From assembly GCA_038276395.1 (NCBI GenBank), contig JBBQAA010000001.1, positions 1 to 26,649 on the forward strand: a DNA stretch of 26,649 bases, written 5' to 3'. Position 1 is the stretch's first letter; every line of letters starts with the position of its first letter. The notes under the pieces were generated by a model. It saw only the letters and a program-made list of their open reading frames with translations. It was not told where the DNA came from and searched no databases. Positions 21,169 through 26,649 of this stretch are shown piece after piece. The position numbers were made by a program, and so were the translations under genes. Source of the DNA: JBBQAA01 sp038276395. GTDB lineage: Bacteria > Actinomycetota > Thermoleophilia > Solirubrobacterales > Solirubrobacteraceae.

Positions 21169-21768
21169 CTAGGAGACGGAGAAGCGGGCGAAGCGGCGGA
21201 TGACGACGTTCTCCCCCGTCTTGGCGGAGATCTCGGCGCGGAGCTGCTCGATCGTCTTGCCCTCGTGCTTGTCGGTGTTGACGTGGGGCTGGAGGAGCAG
21301 GACGACCTCCTCGAGCCACTTCTTCAACCGGCCCTCGACGATGCGCGGGACGATGTGCTCGGGCTTCCCCTCCTGCTCGGCCTGCTCGGTGGCGATCCGC
21401 TCCTCGCGCGCGCGCTCCTCGGCGTCGAGCTCCTGCTCGGTCACCGCGAGGGGGGCGGCGGCGGCGATGTGGAGGGCGACGTCACGGGCGAAGGCGACGA
21501 AGTCCTCGTTGCGGGCGACGAAGTCCGTCTCGCAGTCGACCTCGACGAGCACGCCGACCCTGCCGTTCGAGTGGATGTAGGACTGGACCGTGCCCTCGGC
21601 CGCCTCGCGCTCGCCGCGCTTGGCCGCCTTGGCCGCGCCCCGCACGCGCAGGAGCTCGACCGCCGGCTCGAGCTCGCCGCCCGTCTCCTCCAGGGCGCGC
21701 TTGCACTCCATCATCCCCGCGCCGGTCCTGTCGCGCAGGGCCTTGACCTCCTGCGCGGTGACGCTCAC
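21169..21768 (-). CDS. tsf: Elongation factor Ts (short form)
   Basis: A 199-residue guanine nucleotide exchange factor for EF-Tu. The N-terminal UBA-like domain reads VKALRDRTGAGMMECKRAL, and the core contains the exchange motif CETDFVARNEDF with Thr81-Asp82-Phe83 acting on the EF-Tu magnesium site. The protein is near the Thermus EF-Ts length and lacks the second core subdomain of the roughly 280-residue form. A Glu/Arg-rich helical insert at about 105-135 leads to the C-terminal RRFARFSVS. GTG 21766-21768 overlaps the rpsB stop as GTGA. Confidence 0.97.
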   Translation of the reverse strand: MSVTAQEVKALRDRTGAGMMECKRALEETGGELEPAVELLRVRGAAKAAKRGEREAAEGTVQSYIHSNGRVGVLVEVDCETDFVARNEDFVAFARDVALHIAAAAPLAVTEQELDAEERAREERIATEQAEQEGKPEHIVPRIVEGRLKKWLEEVVLLLQPHVNTDKHEGKTIEQLRAEISAKTGENVVIRRFARFSVS

Positions 21769-23237
21769 GACGAGCCCTCCTCGCCCTGCGGCGCCTCGGG
21801 CGCGGCGTCGTCGCCGCCCGCGGTGACCTCGGCGCCGGCCTTGCGCACGCCCTTGGCGGCCTTGCCGGCCGCCCTGCGGGCGCCCTTGGCCACCTCGATG
21901 GCGGCCTCGGCGACCTCGCCCTCACCGGCCTTGCCGCCCGCGACCGAGACGCTCTCGACGACCTCGCGCGCCGCCTCGGTCGCGCCCGCGGCGACGTCCT
22001 GCGCCGCGGCGACGGGCGCGGGGGTGCTCTCCTCGGGCGCCTCGGGGGGCGCGGCGGGCTCGGGGGGGGGCGGCTCGGCCGGCTTGGCCTTCGGCTTCGC
22101 GCGCCGGCGCGGAGCGGGCTTCGGGGCGGGGGCGGAGGCCTCCTCCACGGGGGCGTCGGGTGCCTCGCCGGGGGCGTCGGGTGCCTGGGCCGGCTCCTTC
22201 GTCGCCTCCTCCACCTGCTCCGCGGTGGCCGGAAGACCGGGCGCCACGGGCTCCCCGGCCGGCTCCGCGGCCGACGCGTCCGGCGCGGAGGCGGCGGCGA
22301 TATCGGCCTCGGTGGCCGGGGCGCCTGGCGCCACCGGCTCGGTCTTCGCGGCCGGCTCGGCCGGGGCGGGGGCGGCGGGCTCGGCCGGCGCGGGGCCGGC
22401 CTGGCTCGCGGCCTGCGCCTCCGCGGCCTCGCGCTGGGCCTGCTCCTCGGCCTCGCGTCGGGCCTGCTCTTCGGCCGCGCGGCGCTCGCGCTCCTCCTGC
22501 TCACGCCGGGCGCGGGCCTCGGCCTCCTGGCGCGCCTTCTCCTCCGCCACGACGAAGGTGCGGTGCCCGGCCTCGACGACCTCGCCGATGGCGCGGGTCA
22601 CGAGCGCGCAGGAGCGGATGGCGTCGTCGTTGCCCGGGACGACGAACTGAATGCCGTCCGGATCGCAGTTCGTGTCGACGAGGCCGATGATCGGGATCCG
22701 CAGGCGCTGGGCCTCGCGCACGGCGATGACCTCGGTCTTCAGGTCGATGACGAACATGGCGTCGGGCACGCCCTGCATGTTCTTGACGCCGCCGAGGTTG
22801 GCTTGCAGCTTCAGCAGGTCGGCCCGGGCGGCCAGGCGCTCGCGGGTGGGCAGGAGCTCGAGCTGGCCCTCGGCCTGGTAGCGCTCGAGGTCGTGCAGGC
22901 GGGAGATCCGCCGCGAGATCGTGTTCCAGTTCGTCAAGAGCCCGCCGAGCCAGCGATGGTTCACGTAGGGCATGTCGGAGGCCTCGGCCGTGTCCTTCAC
23001 CGCGTCCTGCGCCTGCTTCTTCGTGCCGACGAAGAGGACGGTCCCGCCGCGCGCGGCGATGTCCGCCGAGAAGCGCCGGGCGTCCTCCAGCAGGCGCTGG
23101 GTCTGGAGCAGGTCGATGATGTAGATGCCGCCACGCTCACCGTGGATGAAGCGGCGCATCTTGGGGTTCCACCGGCGCGTCTGATGGCCGAAGTGCACCC
23201 CGGCCTCGAGCAGCTCCCGGATGCCGACGTCGGGCAC
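21765..23237 (-). CDS. rpsB: Ribosomal protein S2 with a long C-terminal extension
   Basis: A 490-residue protein, about twice the normal S2 length. Residues 1-228 are a complete S2: IRELLEAGVHFGHQTRRWNP, GTKKQAQDAV, NHRWLGGLLTNW, PDAMFVIDL, PIIGLVDTNCDPD and VPGNDDAIRS. The start is GTG 23237, with AAAGGA at 23246-23251 as ribosome-binding site 8 nt upstream; an upstream in-frame ATG at 23297 gives an unlikely tail. After residue 229 come a Glu/Arg/Ala-rich probable coiled coil (231-280), a Pro/Ala/Glu-rich segment (281-412) with a 29-residue tandem repeat, a basic Lys/Arg patch (376-386), an amphipathic Ala/Lys-rich helix (413-468, including GARRAAGKAAKGVRKAG) and an acidic tail. Short Ala/Glu-rich S2 tails are known in actinobacteria; this one is unusually long. 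It is in frame with no stop, so it is not a misread. Confidence 0.95.
   Translation of the reverse strand: MPDVGIRELLEAGVHFGHQTRRWNPKMRRFIHGERGGIYIIDLLQTQRLLEDARRFSADIAARGGTVLFVGTKKQAQDAVKDTAEASDMPYVNHRWLGGLLTNWNTISRRISRLHDLERYQAEGQLELLPTRERLAARADLLKLQANLGGVKNMQGVPDAMFVIDLKTEVIAVREAQRLRIPIIGLVDTNCDPDGIQFVVPGNDDAIRSCALVTRAIGEVVEAGHRTFVVAEEKARQEAEARARREQEERERRAAEEQARREAEEQAQREAAEAQAASQAGPAPAEPAAPAPAEPAAKTEPVAPGAPATEADIAAASAPDASAAEPAGEPVAPGLPATAEQVEEATKEPAQAPDAPGEAPDAPVEEASAPAPKPAPRRRAKPKAKPAEPPPPEPAAPPEAPEESTPAPVAAAQDVAAGATEAAREVVESVSVAGGKAGEGEVAEAAIEVAKGARRAAGKAAKGVRKAGAEVTAGGDDAAPEAPQGEEGSS
22149..22186. repeat. 17-bp direct repeat with 21-bp period inside rpsB
   Basis: GGGGGCGTCGGGTGCCT occurs at 22149-22165 and again at 22170-22186. 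It encodes the repeated APDAP peptide of the S2 extension and suggests slippage-driven expansion. Confidence 0.7.
22167..22340 (-). repeat. 29-residue tandem repeat in the S2 extension
   Basis: Residues 300-328 and 329-357 both open with EPVAPGxPAT and continue in a similar acidic/Ala/Pro-rich pattern, giving an 87-bp period. The downstream copy has diverged. It marks internal duplication within the extension. Confidence 0.55.
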
Positions 23238-23356
23238 GAGGAGGTTCCTTTCGATTGTGGGACAGACTGCCCGCGAGGCGGAGAGCGGACCCGGCACGAG
23301 CGCCGGGCAGGACCCGCCTCCCTCCCCGCGGGGACGGAGTTGGATTGAGGACTACG
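23238..23356 (-). promoter_or_regulatory. Possible structured 5' leader of rpsB
   Basis: The region between the small upstream ORF and rpsB contains, on the minus strand, a CCCCGCGGGG palindrome, the stem CCCGGC/GCCGGG (23302-23307 with 23290-23295, 6-nt loop) and a longer-range pairing CTGCCC (23305-23310) with GGGCAG (23267-23272). The last two share bases 23305-23307, so only one can form. The ribosome-binding site AAAGGA is at 23246-23251. This could be an autoregulatory leader like those of other r-protein genes, or simply GC-rich spacer. Confidence 0.4.
23254..23259 (-). promoter_or_regulatory. Alternative -10-like box close to rpsB
   Basis: CACAAT on the minus strand lies 16 nt before the rpsB GTG. 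A transcript from here would start inside the ribosome-binding site, which argues against it as the main promoter. Confidence 0.25.
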
Positions 23357-23546
23357 CCGCGAAGTCTAGAAGCCGCGGGGCGCGGCCGGTGGGCGCGCCG
23401 CCCGTCCGCAGCCAGGCGTAGAGCCACAGCGCGGCCCGGCGCTCCTCGTCCACGGGCGCGCCGTCGACGACCTCGGCCTCGATGCGCGCGAGCGGGAGGC
23501 CCGCGGCGGTGCGGAGATCCACTTCGTCTCGCAGCGTGGAGAGCAT
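23352..23546 (-). CDS. Small hypothetical protein (64 aa)
   Basis: A 64-residue frame from ATG 23546 with strongly GC third positions and protein-like composition: a charged N-terminal half (LSTLRDEVDLRTAAG, IEAEVVDGAPV), then DEERRAALWLYAWLRTGG and a short tail ending LLDFAA. The alternation of acidic helix and Trp/Tyr-rich helix looks like a real small soluble protein rather than chance. There is no recognised domain. It lies alone between rluD and rpsB on the same strand, with no clear promoter. A short inverted repeat GGTGC/GCACC straddles its start region. Confidence 0.6.
   Translation of the reverse strand: MLSTLRDEVDLRTAAGLPLARIEAEVVDGAPVDEERRAALWLYAWLRTGGAPTGRAPRLLDFAA
23363..23368 (-). 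promoter_or_regulatory. Candidate -10 box of the rpsB operon
   Basis: TAGACT on the minus strand lies within the last codons of the small ORF and would start a leader of about 120 nt for rpsB. The same hexamer precedes the gene at 6466. No -35 consensus is visible. Confidence 0.4.
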
Positions 23547-23610
23547 GGTGCAAGAGTCGCACCGCGACCTGAACCGCGAGTGAAACGTCGGTGAAGCCCG
23601 CCGAGGGTGC

Positions 23611-24528
23611 TCAGGACCTCCGCGCCGGGGCGGGCGGGGCGGCCCTCGCCCGCGCCAACGCCGCCTTGAGGTCGGCCGGGAGCGGCGAGGAGAGATCGAC
23701 CCGGTCCCCCGTGACGGGATGCGGGAAGGCGAGGCGCGCGGCGTGCAGGAACTGGCGGGCGAGGCCGAGCTCGCCCTGCGTCCCGTACTCGGGGTCGCCG
23801 GCCACGGGATGGCCGATCGAGCGCAGGTGGGCGCGGATCTGGTGGGTTCGCCCGGTCTCGAGCGTGACGCGCAGGAGCGCGTGGCCGGGAAGCACCCGCT
23901 CGAGCGCGAAGTGGGTGACCGCCGATCGCGGCGAGTCGGTGTCCGAGGACATGCGCGTGCGCCGGCGGCGGTCGCGGCCGAGCGGGGCGTCGATGGTGCC
24001 CGTGCGCGCGGGCGGCGTGCCCGCCACGAGGGCCAGGTACTCGCGGCGCATCGTCCGCGCGACGAGCGCCGCCTTGAGCGAGCGGTGGGCGGCGGACGTG
24101 CGGGCGAGGACCATGAGCCCCGAGGTGTCCTTGTCTAGCCGGTGCACGATGCCCGCCCGCGCCGGGTCCCCGCCGCCGCCGGCGCGGCCCGCGAGCGCCT
24201 GGGCGAGCGTTCCCTTCCGGTGCCCGCGGGCGGGATGGACGACGAGGCCGGCCGGCTTGTCGACCACGATCAGGACGTCGTCCTCGAGCACGACCGCGAA
24301 CGGGACGGCGGGCACAGCCGGATCCACCGCGGGCGACGCCGCCGGCGGCGCGGTGAGCTCGACCGCCTCCCCCCCGCCGAGCACGTGGCCCTTGCGCACG
24401 CGCGCGCCGTCGACGCGCACCCTTCCCTCCGCCACCGCCCGCGCGGCCTGGGCGCGCGAGCCGGCGGTGGCGGCGAGGAAGGCGTCGAGGCGCGTTCCCG
24501 CCTCGGCCTCCGGGACCGTGAGCCTCAC
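23611..24528 (-). CDS. rluD: RluA-family 23S rRNA pseudouridine synthase (RluD-like)
   Basis: A 305-residue RNA-modifying enzyme. An S4 RNA-binding domain covers about residues 12-60 (GTRLDAFLAA, VRVDGARVRKG). The catalytic domain has the family motif HRLDKDTSG at 129-137, where Asp132 is the catalytic residue, then MRREYLALV and LETGRTHQIRAHL. GTG 24526-24528 overlaps the lspA stop as GTGA; a longer open frame upstream is antisense-like and was not used. The linker at 61-75 and the C-terminus are Ala/Pro-rich. The order lspA then rluD is widespread in bacteria. The exact uridine targets are inferred from family only. Confidence 0.93.
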   Translation of the reverse strand: MRLTVPEAEAGTRLDAFLAATAGSRAQAARAVAEGRVRVDGARVRKGHVLGGGEAVELTAPPAASPAVDPAVPAVPFAVVLEDDVLIVVDKPAGLVVHPARGHRKGTLAQALAGRAGGGGDPARAGIVHRLDKDTSGLMVLARTSAAHRSLKAALVARTMRREYLALVAGTPPARTGTIDAPLGRDRRRRTRMSSDTDSPRSAVTHFALERVLPGHALLRVTLETGRTHQIRAHLRSIGHPVAGDPEYGTQGELGLARQFLHAARLAFPHPVTGDRVDLSSPLPADLKAALARARAAPPAPARRS

Positions 24529-24977
24529 GAGGCGACCGGCCGCCGCGGCCCTTCGAGCACGTAGAGCAGGGCGAGCACGCCGATCGTGATGGCCATGTCG
24601 GCCACGTTGAAGGCGGGCCACAGGGGGAGCTTCACCCAGTCGGTGACCGAGCCGCGGATCACCCGGTCGATGATGTTGCCAAGCGCGCCGCCGAGCAGGA
24701 GCCCGGTCGGCACCCACAGCCCCGGGCGGTCAGGGTGGCGCGCGAAGTAGGCGGCGAGCAGCACGAGCGCGACCACCGTCAGCACGAGCACGATGGCGCC
24801 CGCACCGGAGAAGGCGCCGAAGGCGACGCCGGTGTTCCGCACGTGCACGAGCGTGACGCCGGGAAAGACGCTGTTCTCCTCCCCCGGGGGGATCCCGGAG
24901 CGGACGAGCGCCTTGGTCGCCTGGTCGAGCGCGACGACGACGGCAAGGATGACGCCCGCCCGGGCGTAGGGCCGCAT
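24525..24977 (-). CDS. lspA: Lipoprotein signal peptidase
   Basis: A 150-residue membrane aspartyl protease that removes signal peptides from diacylglyceryl-modified prolipoproteins. Four hydrophobic segments are visible. Conserved boxes are LDQATKALV at 18-26, VRNTGVAFGAF at 46-56, GNIIDRVIRG with catalytic Asp104 and FNVADMAI with catalytic Asp127. ATG 24977 overlaps the yggT stop as ATGA; the 3' end overlaps rluD. Length is normal. Confidence 0.97.
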   Translation of the reverse strand: MRPYARAGVILAVVVALDQATKALVRSGIPPGEENSVFPGVTLVHVRNTGVAFGAFSGAGAIVLVLTVVALVLLAAYFARHPDRPGLWVPTGLLLGGALGNIIDRVIRGSVTDWVKLPLWPAFNVADMAITIGVLALLYVLEGPRRPVAS

Positions 24978-25285
24978 CAGCCGCCGACGGCGGAGACGAC
25001 GATCTGGCCGACGATCCGCAGGACGAAGATCGCCACGATCGGCGAGATGTCGAGCGGGCCGATGAGCGGGATGAAGCGCCGGAAGACCGCCAGGTAGGGG
25101 TTGCACACGTCGCGCAGGAACTGCAGGACGGCGTCGACCCCGCGGTTGTAGGGCATGCGCACCCCGAAGGAGAGCACCATCGAGGTGATGACGTAGATGA
25201 TGATGAGCAGCGTGTAGACGTCGATCAGCGCGACCAGGTACTCGGCGATCGTGGTGCGCACGCTGCCGAGCAGGAGGGGCGTCAC
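24977..25285 (-). CDS. yggT: YggT-family membrane protein
   Basis: A 102-residue protein with two main hydrophobic segments (about 17-41 and 75-100), separated by the conserved loop FLRDVCNPYLAVFRRFIPLIGPLDISPI. This CNPYLxxFRxxIP core is typical of the YggT family, found beside sepF and proC in many Gram-positive bacteria and implicated in envelope or division functions. GTG 25283-25285 overlaps the proC stop as GTGA. Precise role unknown. Confidence 0.93.
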   Translation of the reverse strand: MTPLLLGSVRTTIAEYLVALIDVYTLLIIIYVITSMVLSFGVRMPYNRGVDAVLQFLRDVCNPYLAVFRRFIPLIGPLDISPIVAIFVLRIVGQIVVSAVGG

Positions 25286-26028
25286 CCGCCGGCCACCGCG
25301 TCCGCGGCGTCGTGGAACGCCGCGCGCAGACCGCCCCGCTCGAGCGCCGCCAGGCCGCGGGCGGTCGAGCCGCCCGGGGAGGCCACGGCGCGGCGGAGGC
25401 CGAGCGTGTCGTTGCCGCCGGCGGCGAGGAGCGCCGCCGTGCCCGCCAGCGTCTCCGTGGCGAGCTCGAGCGCCACGGGGAAGGGCAGCCCGAGCCGGTG
25501 GCCGGCGTCGGCCATCGCCTCGGCGACGAGCGCGACGTAGGCCGGCCCGACGCCCGAGACCGTGCTGCCCGCGCCGATGAGCGCGTCCGGCAGCTCGCGC
25601 ACGAGCCCGAGGCGCTCGAGCTGGGGGCGCAGCCGGTCGGCCAGCTCCAGCTCGGCGTCATGCTCGGCGGCGACGAGCACGACTCCCCGGCCGACGGCGA
25701 CCGGCGTGTTGGGCATGAGGACGACGCACGGGACCCCTGGGTAGGCGGCGCGGAGCTCCCCGAGCCGCACGCCGCCGAGGACCGAGGCCACCGCGGCGAC
25801 GCTCCCGCGGAGCTCTGAGGCGACCGCGCCGAGCTGGTAGGGCTTGTGGGCGAGGACGACGACCTCGGCGCCCGCCGCGACCTCGGCGCTCGAGCCGGCG
25901 GTGCCGCCGAGCTCCTCCGCCAGCGCCGCGGCGCGGCCCGATCCCGAGTCCGAGACGAGCACGGGCTCGCCGAGGCCGCGGGCCATCGCGCCCGCCATGT
26001 TCCCGGCGCCGACGAAGCCGATCCGCAT
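25282..26028 (-). CDS. proC: Pyrroline-5-carboxylate reductase
   Basis: A 248-residue cytosolic enzyme that reduces pyrroline-5-carboxylate to proline with NAD(P)H. The dinucleotide-binding fold starts at once: MRIGFVGAGNMAGAMARG. VLAHKPYQ and MPNTPVAVGRG are the conserved cofactor and substrate segments. The C-terminal dimer domain has GSTVSGVGPAYVAL, ETLAGTAALL and SPGGSTARGL. It is slightly shorter than the usual 265-275 residues. ATG 26028 is preceded by TAGCCT ending 8 nt upstream, so this gene likely begins its own leaderless transcript with yggT, lspA and rluD. Confidence 0.96.
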   Translation of the reverse strand: MRIGFVGAGNMAGAMARGLGEPVLVSDSGSGRAAALAEELGGTAGSSAEVAAGAEVVVLAHKPYQLGAVASELRGSVAAVASVLGGVRLGELRAAYPGVPCVVLMPNTPVAVGRGVVLVAAEHDAELELADRLRPQLERLGLVRELPDALIGAGSTVSGVGPAYVALVAEAMADAGHRLGLPFPVALELATETLAGTAALLAAGGNDTLGLRRAVASPGGSTARGLAALERGGLRAAFHDAADAVAGG

Positions 26029-26036
26029 GGCGGCGA

Positions 26037-26042
26037 AGGCTA
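26037..26042 (-). promoter_or_regulatory. -10 box, near-leaderless start of proC
   Basis: TAGCCT on the minus strand ends 8 nt before the proC ATG, in the 45-bp gap after sepF. Confidence 0.45.
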
Positions 26043-26073
26043 CGGCGCGGCAGACGTTCTGCCGCCCGCCGGC

Positions 26074-26619
26074 CTAGGACTGGTTGAAGAAGCCCTTCTC
26101 GATCAGCCGCGCGCGCTCCTCGGCCGAGACCTCGACGTTGCGCGGCGTGAGCAGGAAGACCTTGTCGGCGATGCGCTGCATGCCCCCGTCGAGCGCGTAG
26201 GTCAGGCCGCTCGAGAAGTCGATGAGGCGCTTGGCCAGGTCCGCCTCGGAGCCCTGGAGGTTGAGGATGACGGGGATCGAGTCCTTGAACTTGTCGGCGA
26301 CGTCCTGGGCGTCGTTGAACGACTTGGGCACGACGAGGTGCACGCGCACATCACCGCGTCCGCCGTTGCCGTTGCCGCCGGCGACGGGCCGGAGGCGGCC
26401 CGTGCGCGGGGACGGGTCGTCCTCGGGGAAGATGTCGTCGATCGGGTCCCGGCGGCGGCGGGAGGAGAGCCGGCGGACGTTCGGGCGCTCCTGGTAGGAG
26501 TCCGCGAGCTGCCGCTCGGGCGGCTCGGGCTCGACGTAGTGCTCGTCCGTGTAGAGGTCCGTGTCCTCGGCGAGGCCGAAGTAGACGAGCGCGCGGTGCC
26601 AGGAGTCGCGAAGAGCCAT
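26074..26619 (-). CDS. sepF: Cell division protein SepF
   Basis: A 181-residue protein that links FtsZ to the membrane. The N-terminal helix MALRDSWHRALVYFGLAED is a likely amphipathic membrane anchor. An acidic and Arg-rich linker follows (about 20-85, with RRLSSRRRRDP and a Gly/Asn run). The folded SepF domain covers about 90-175: VHLVVPKSFNDAQDVADKFKD, IPVILNLQG, KRLIDFSSGLTYALDGG and KVFLLTPRNVEVS. ATG 26619 lies 30 bp from the right edge, so its promoter cannot be judged. Position before proC and yggT is the usual division-cluster context. Confidence 0.96.
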   Translation of the reverse strand: MALRDSWHRALVYFGLAEDTDLYTDEHYVEPEPPERQLADSYQERPNVRRLSSRRRRDPIDDIFPEDDPSPRTGRLRPVAGGNGNGGRGDVRVHLVVPKSFNDAQDVADKFKDSIPVILNLQGSEADLAKRLIDFSSGLTYALDGGMQRIADKVFLLTPRNVEVSAEERARLIEKGFFNQS

Positions 26620-26649
26620 GAGCGGGTGCTTCTTCGCGGAGGACCGGCG

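Noticed and set aside
20989..22650. 553-codon plus-strand frame across tsf and the rpsB tail
   Set aside because: Antisense to tsf and rpsB; its Ala/Ser/Gly-rich end only mirrors the low-complexity S2 extension.
23238..23297. Upstream ATG at 23297 as the start of rpsB
   Set aside because: It adds an unconserved 20-residue tail; the GTG at 23237 has a good ribosome-binding site and gives the standard S2 N-terminus.
23544..23582. Twelve-codon plus-strand ORF over a short inverted repeat near the small ORF start
   Set aside because: Too short, no ribosome-binding site, and it simply crosses the start region of the minus-strand ORF.
24529..24717. Longer N-terminus for the pseudouridine synthase
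   Set aside because: The added residues are antisense-like Arg/His/Pro sequence inside lspA; the GTGA overlap start gives a normal S4 domain.
1..26649. tRNA, rRNA, CRISPR array, insertion sequence or phage integration signals
   Set aside because: No cloverleaf-like arms, spaced repeats, transposase motifs or integrase motifs were seen by reading; a tRNAscan/Infernal run would settle small RNA genes.

Overview
The window is very GC-rich and gene-dense, with frequent GTG starts. It carries a bacterial core cluster in the order sepF, proC, yggT, lspA, rluD, (small ORF), rpsB, tsf, pyrH, frr, uppS, cdsA, dxr, rseP, with ispG further along, nearly all on the minus strand. SepF, a 199-residue EF-Ts, the MEP isoprenoid genes, a FadD15-like acyl-CoA synthetase and secreted glycosidase-like paralogues fit a deep-branching high-GC actinobacterium, most likely Thermoleophilia/Solirubrobacterales-like. 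That placement is inference from gene content and order; no marker was searched.

Layout, left to right. 1-336: the 3' end of an unrecognised plus-strand gene with an apparent frame break. 399-4450 (+): two tandem secreted clan-A-type glycosidase paralogues, then a GT-C membrane glycosyltransferase. 4434-6382 (-): a SAM methyltransferase coupled to ispG. 6466-8649 (+): a large secreted six-hairpin-type glycosidase, divergent from ispG. 8655-10469 (-): an asparagine-synthetase-like PP-loop protein, divergent from a rhodanese (10500-10913, +). 11112-12401 (+): a second GT-C-like membrane protein. 12433-15124 (-): fadD-type ligase, greA and a DUF4126-like membrane protein, all overlapping. 15177-16250 rseP and 16568-17722 dxr (-), separated by about 300 bp without a convincing gene. 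17767-18330 (+): a decayed secreted-protein gene. 18372-23237 (-): rpsB-tsf-pyrH-frr-uppS-cdsA. 23352-23546 (-): a small conserved-looking ORF. 23611-26028 (-): proC-yggT-lspA-rluD. 26074-26619 (-): sepF.

The minus-strand core serves translation (S2, EF-Ts, RRF, GreA, pseudouridine synthase), nucleotide supply (UMP kinase) and membrane/envelope building: DXR and IspG make isoprenoid precursors, UppS makes the polyprenyl carrier, CdsA makes CDP-diacylglycerol, LspA and RseP are membrane proteases, and SepF acts in division. The plus-strand insertions are mostly surface-carbohydrate genes that could use the same polyprenyl carrier.

Most notable: (1) ribosomal protein S2 carries a C-terminal extension of about 260 residues (coiled coil, Pro/Ala repeats, basic helix), doubling its length; (2) many genes have a TANNNT-like -10 box ending only 6-8 nt before the start codon, implying leaderless transcripts; (3) rpsB has a possible structured leader with mutually exclusive hairpins; (4) a PP-loop protein lacking the amidotransferase cysteine is divergent from a rhodanese over overlapping promoters; (5) a multiply frameshifted secreted-protein relic lies between cdsA and dxr. 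I saw no rRNA, tRNA, CRISPR array, insertion sequence or phage gene.
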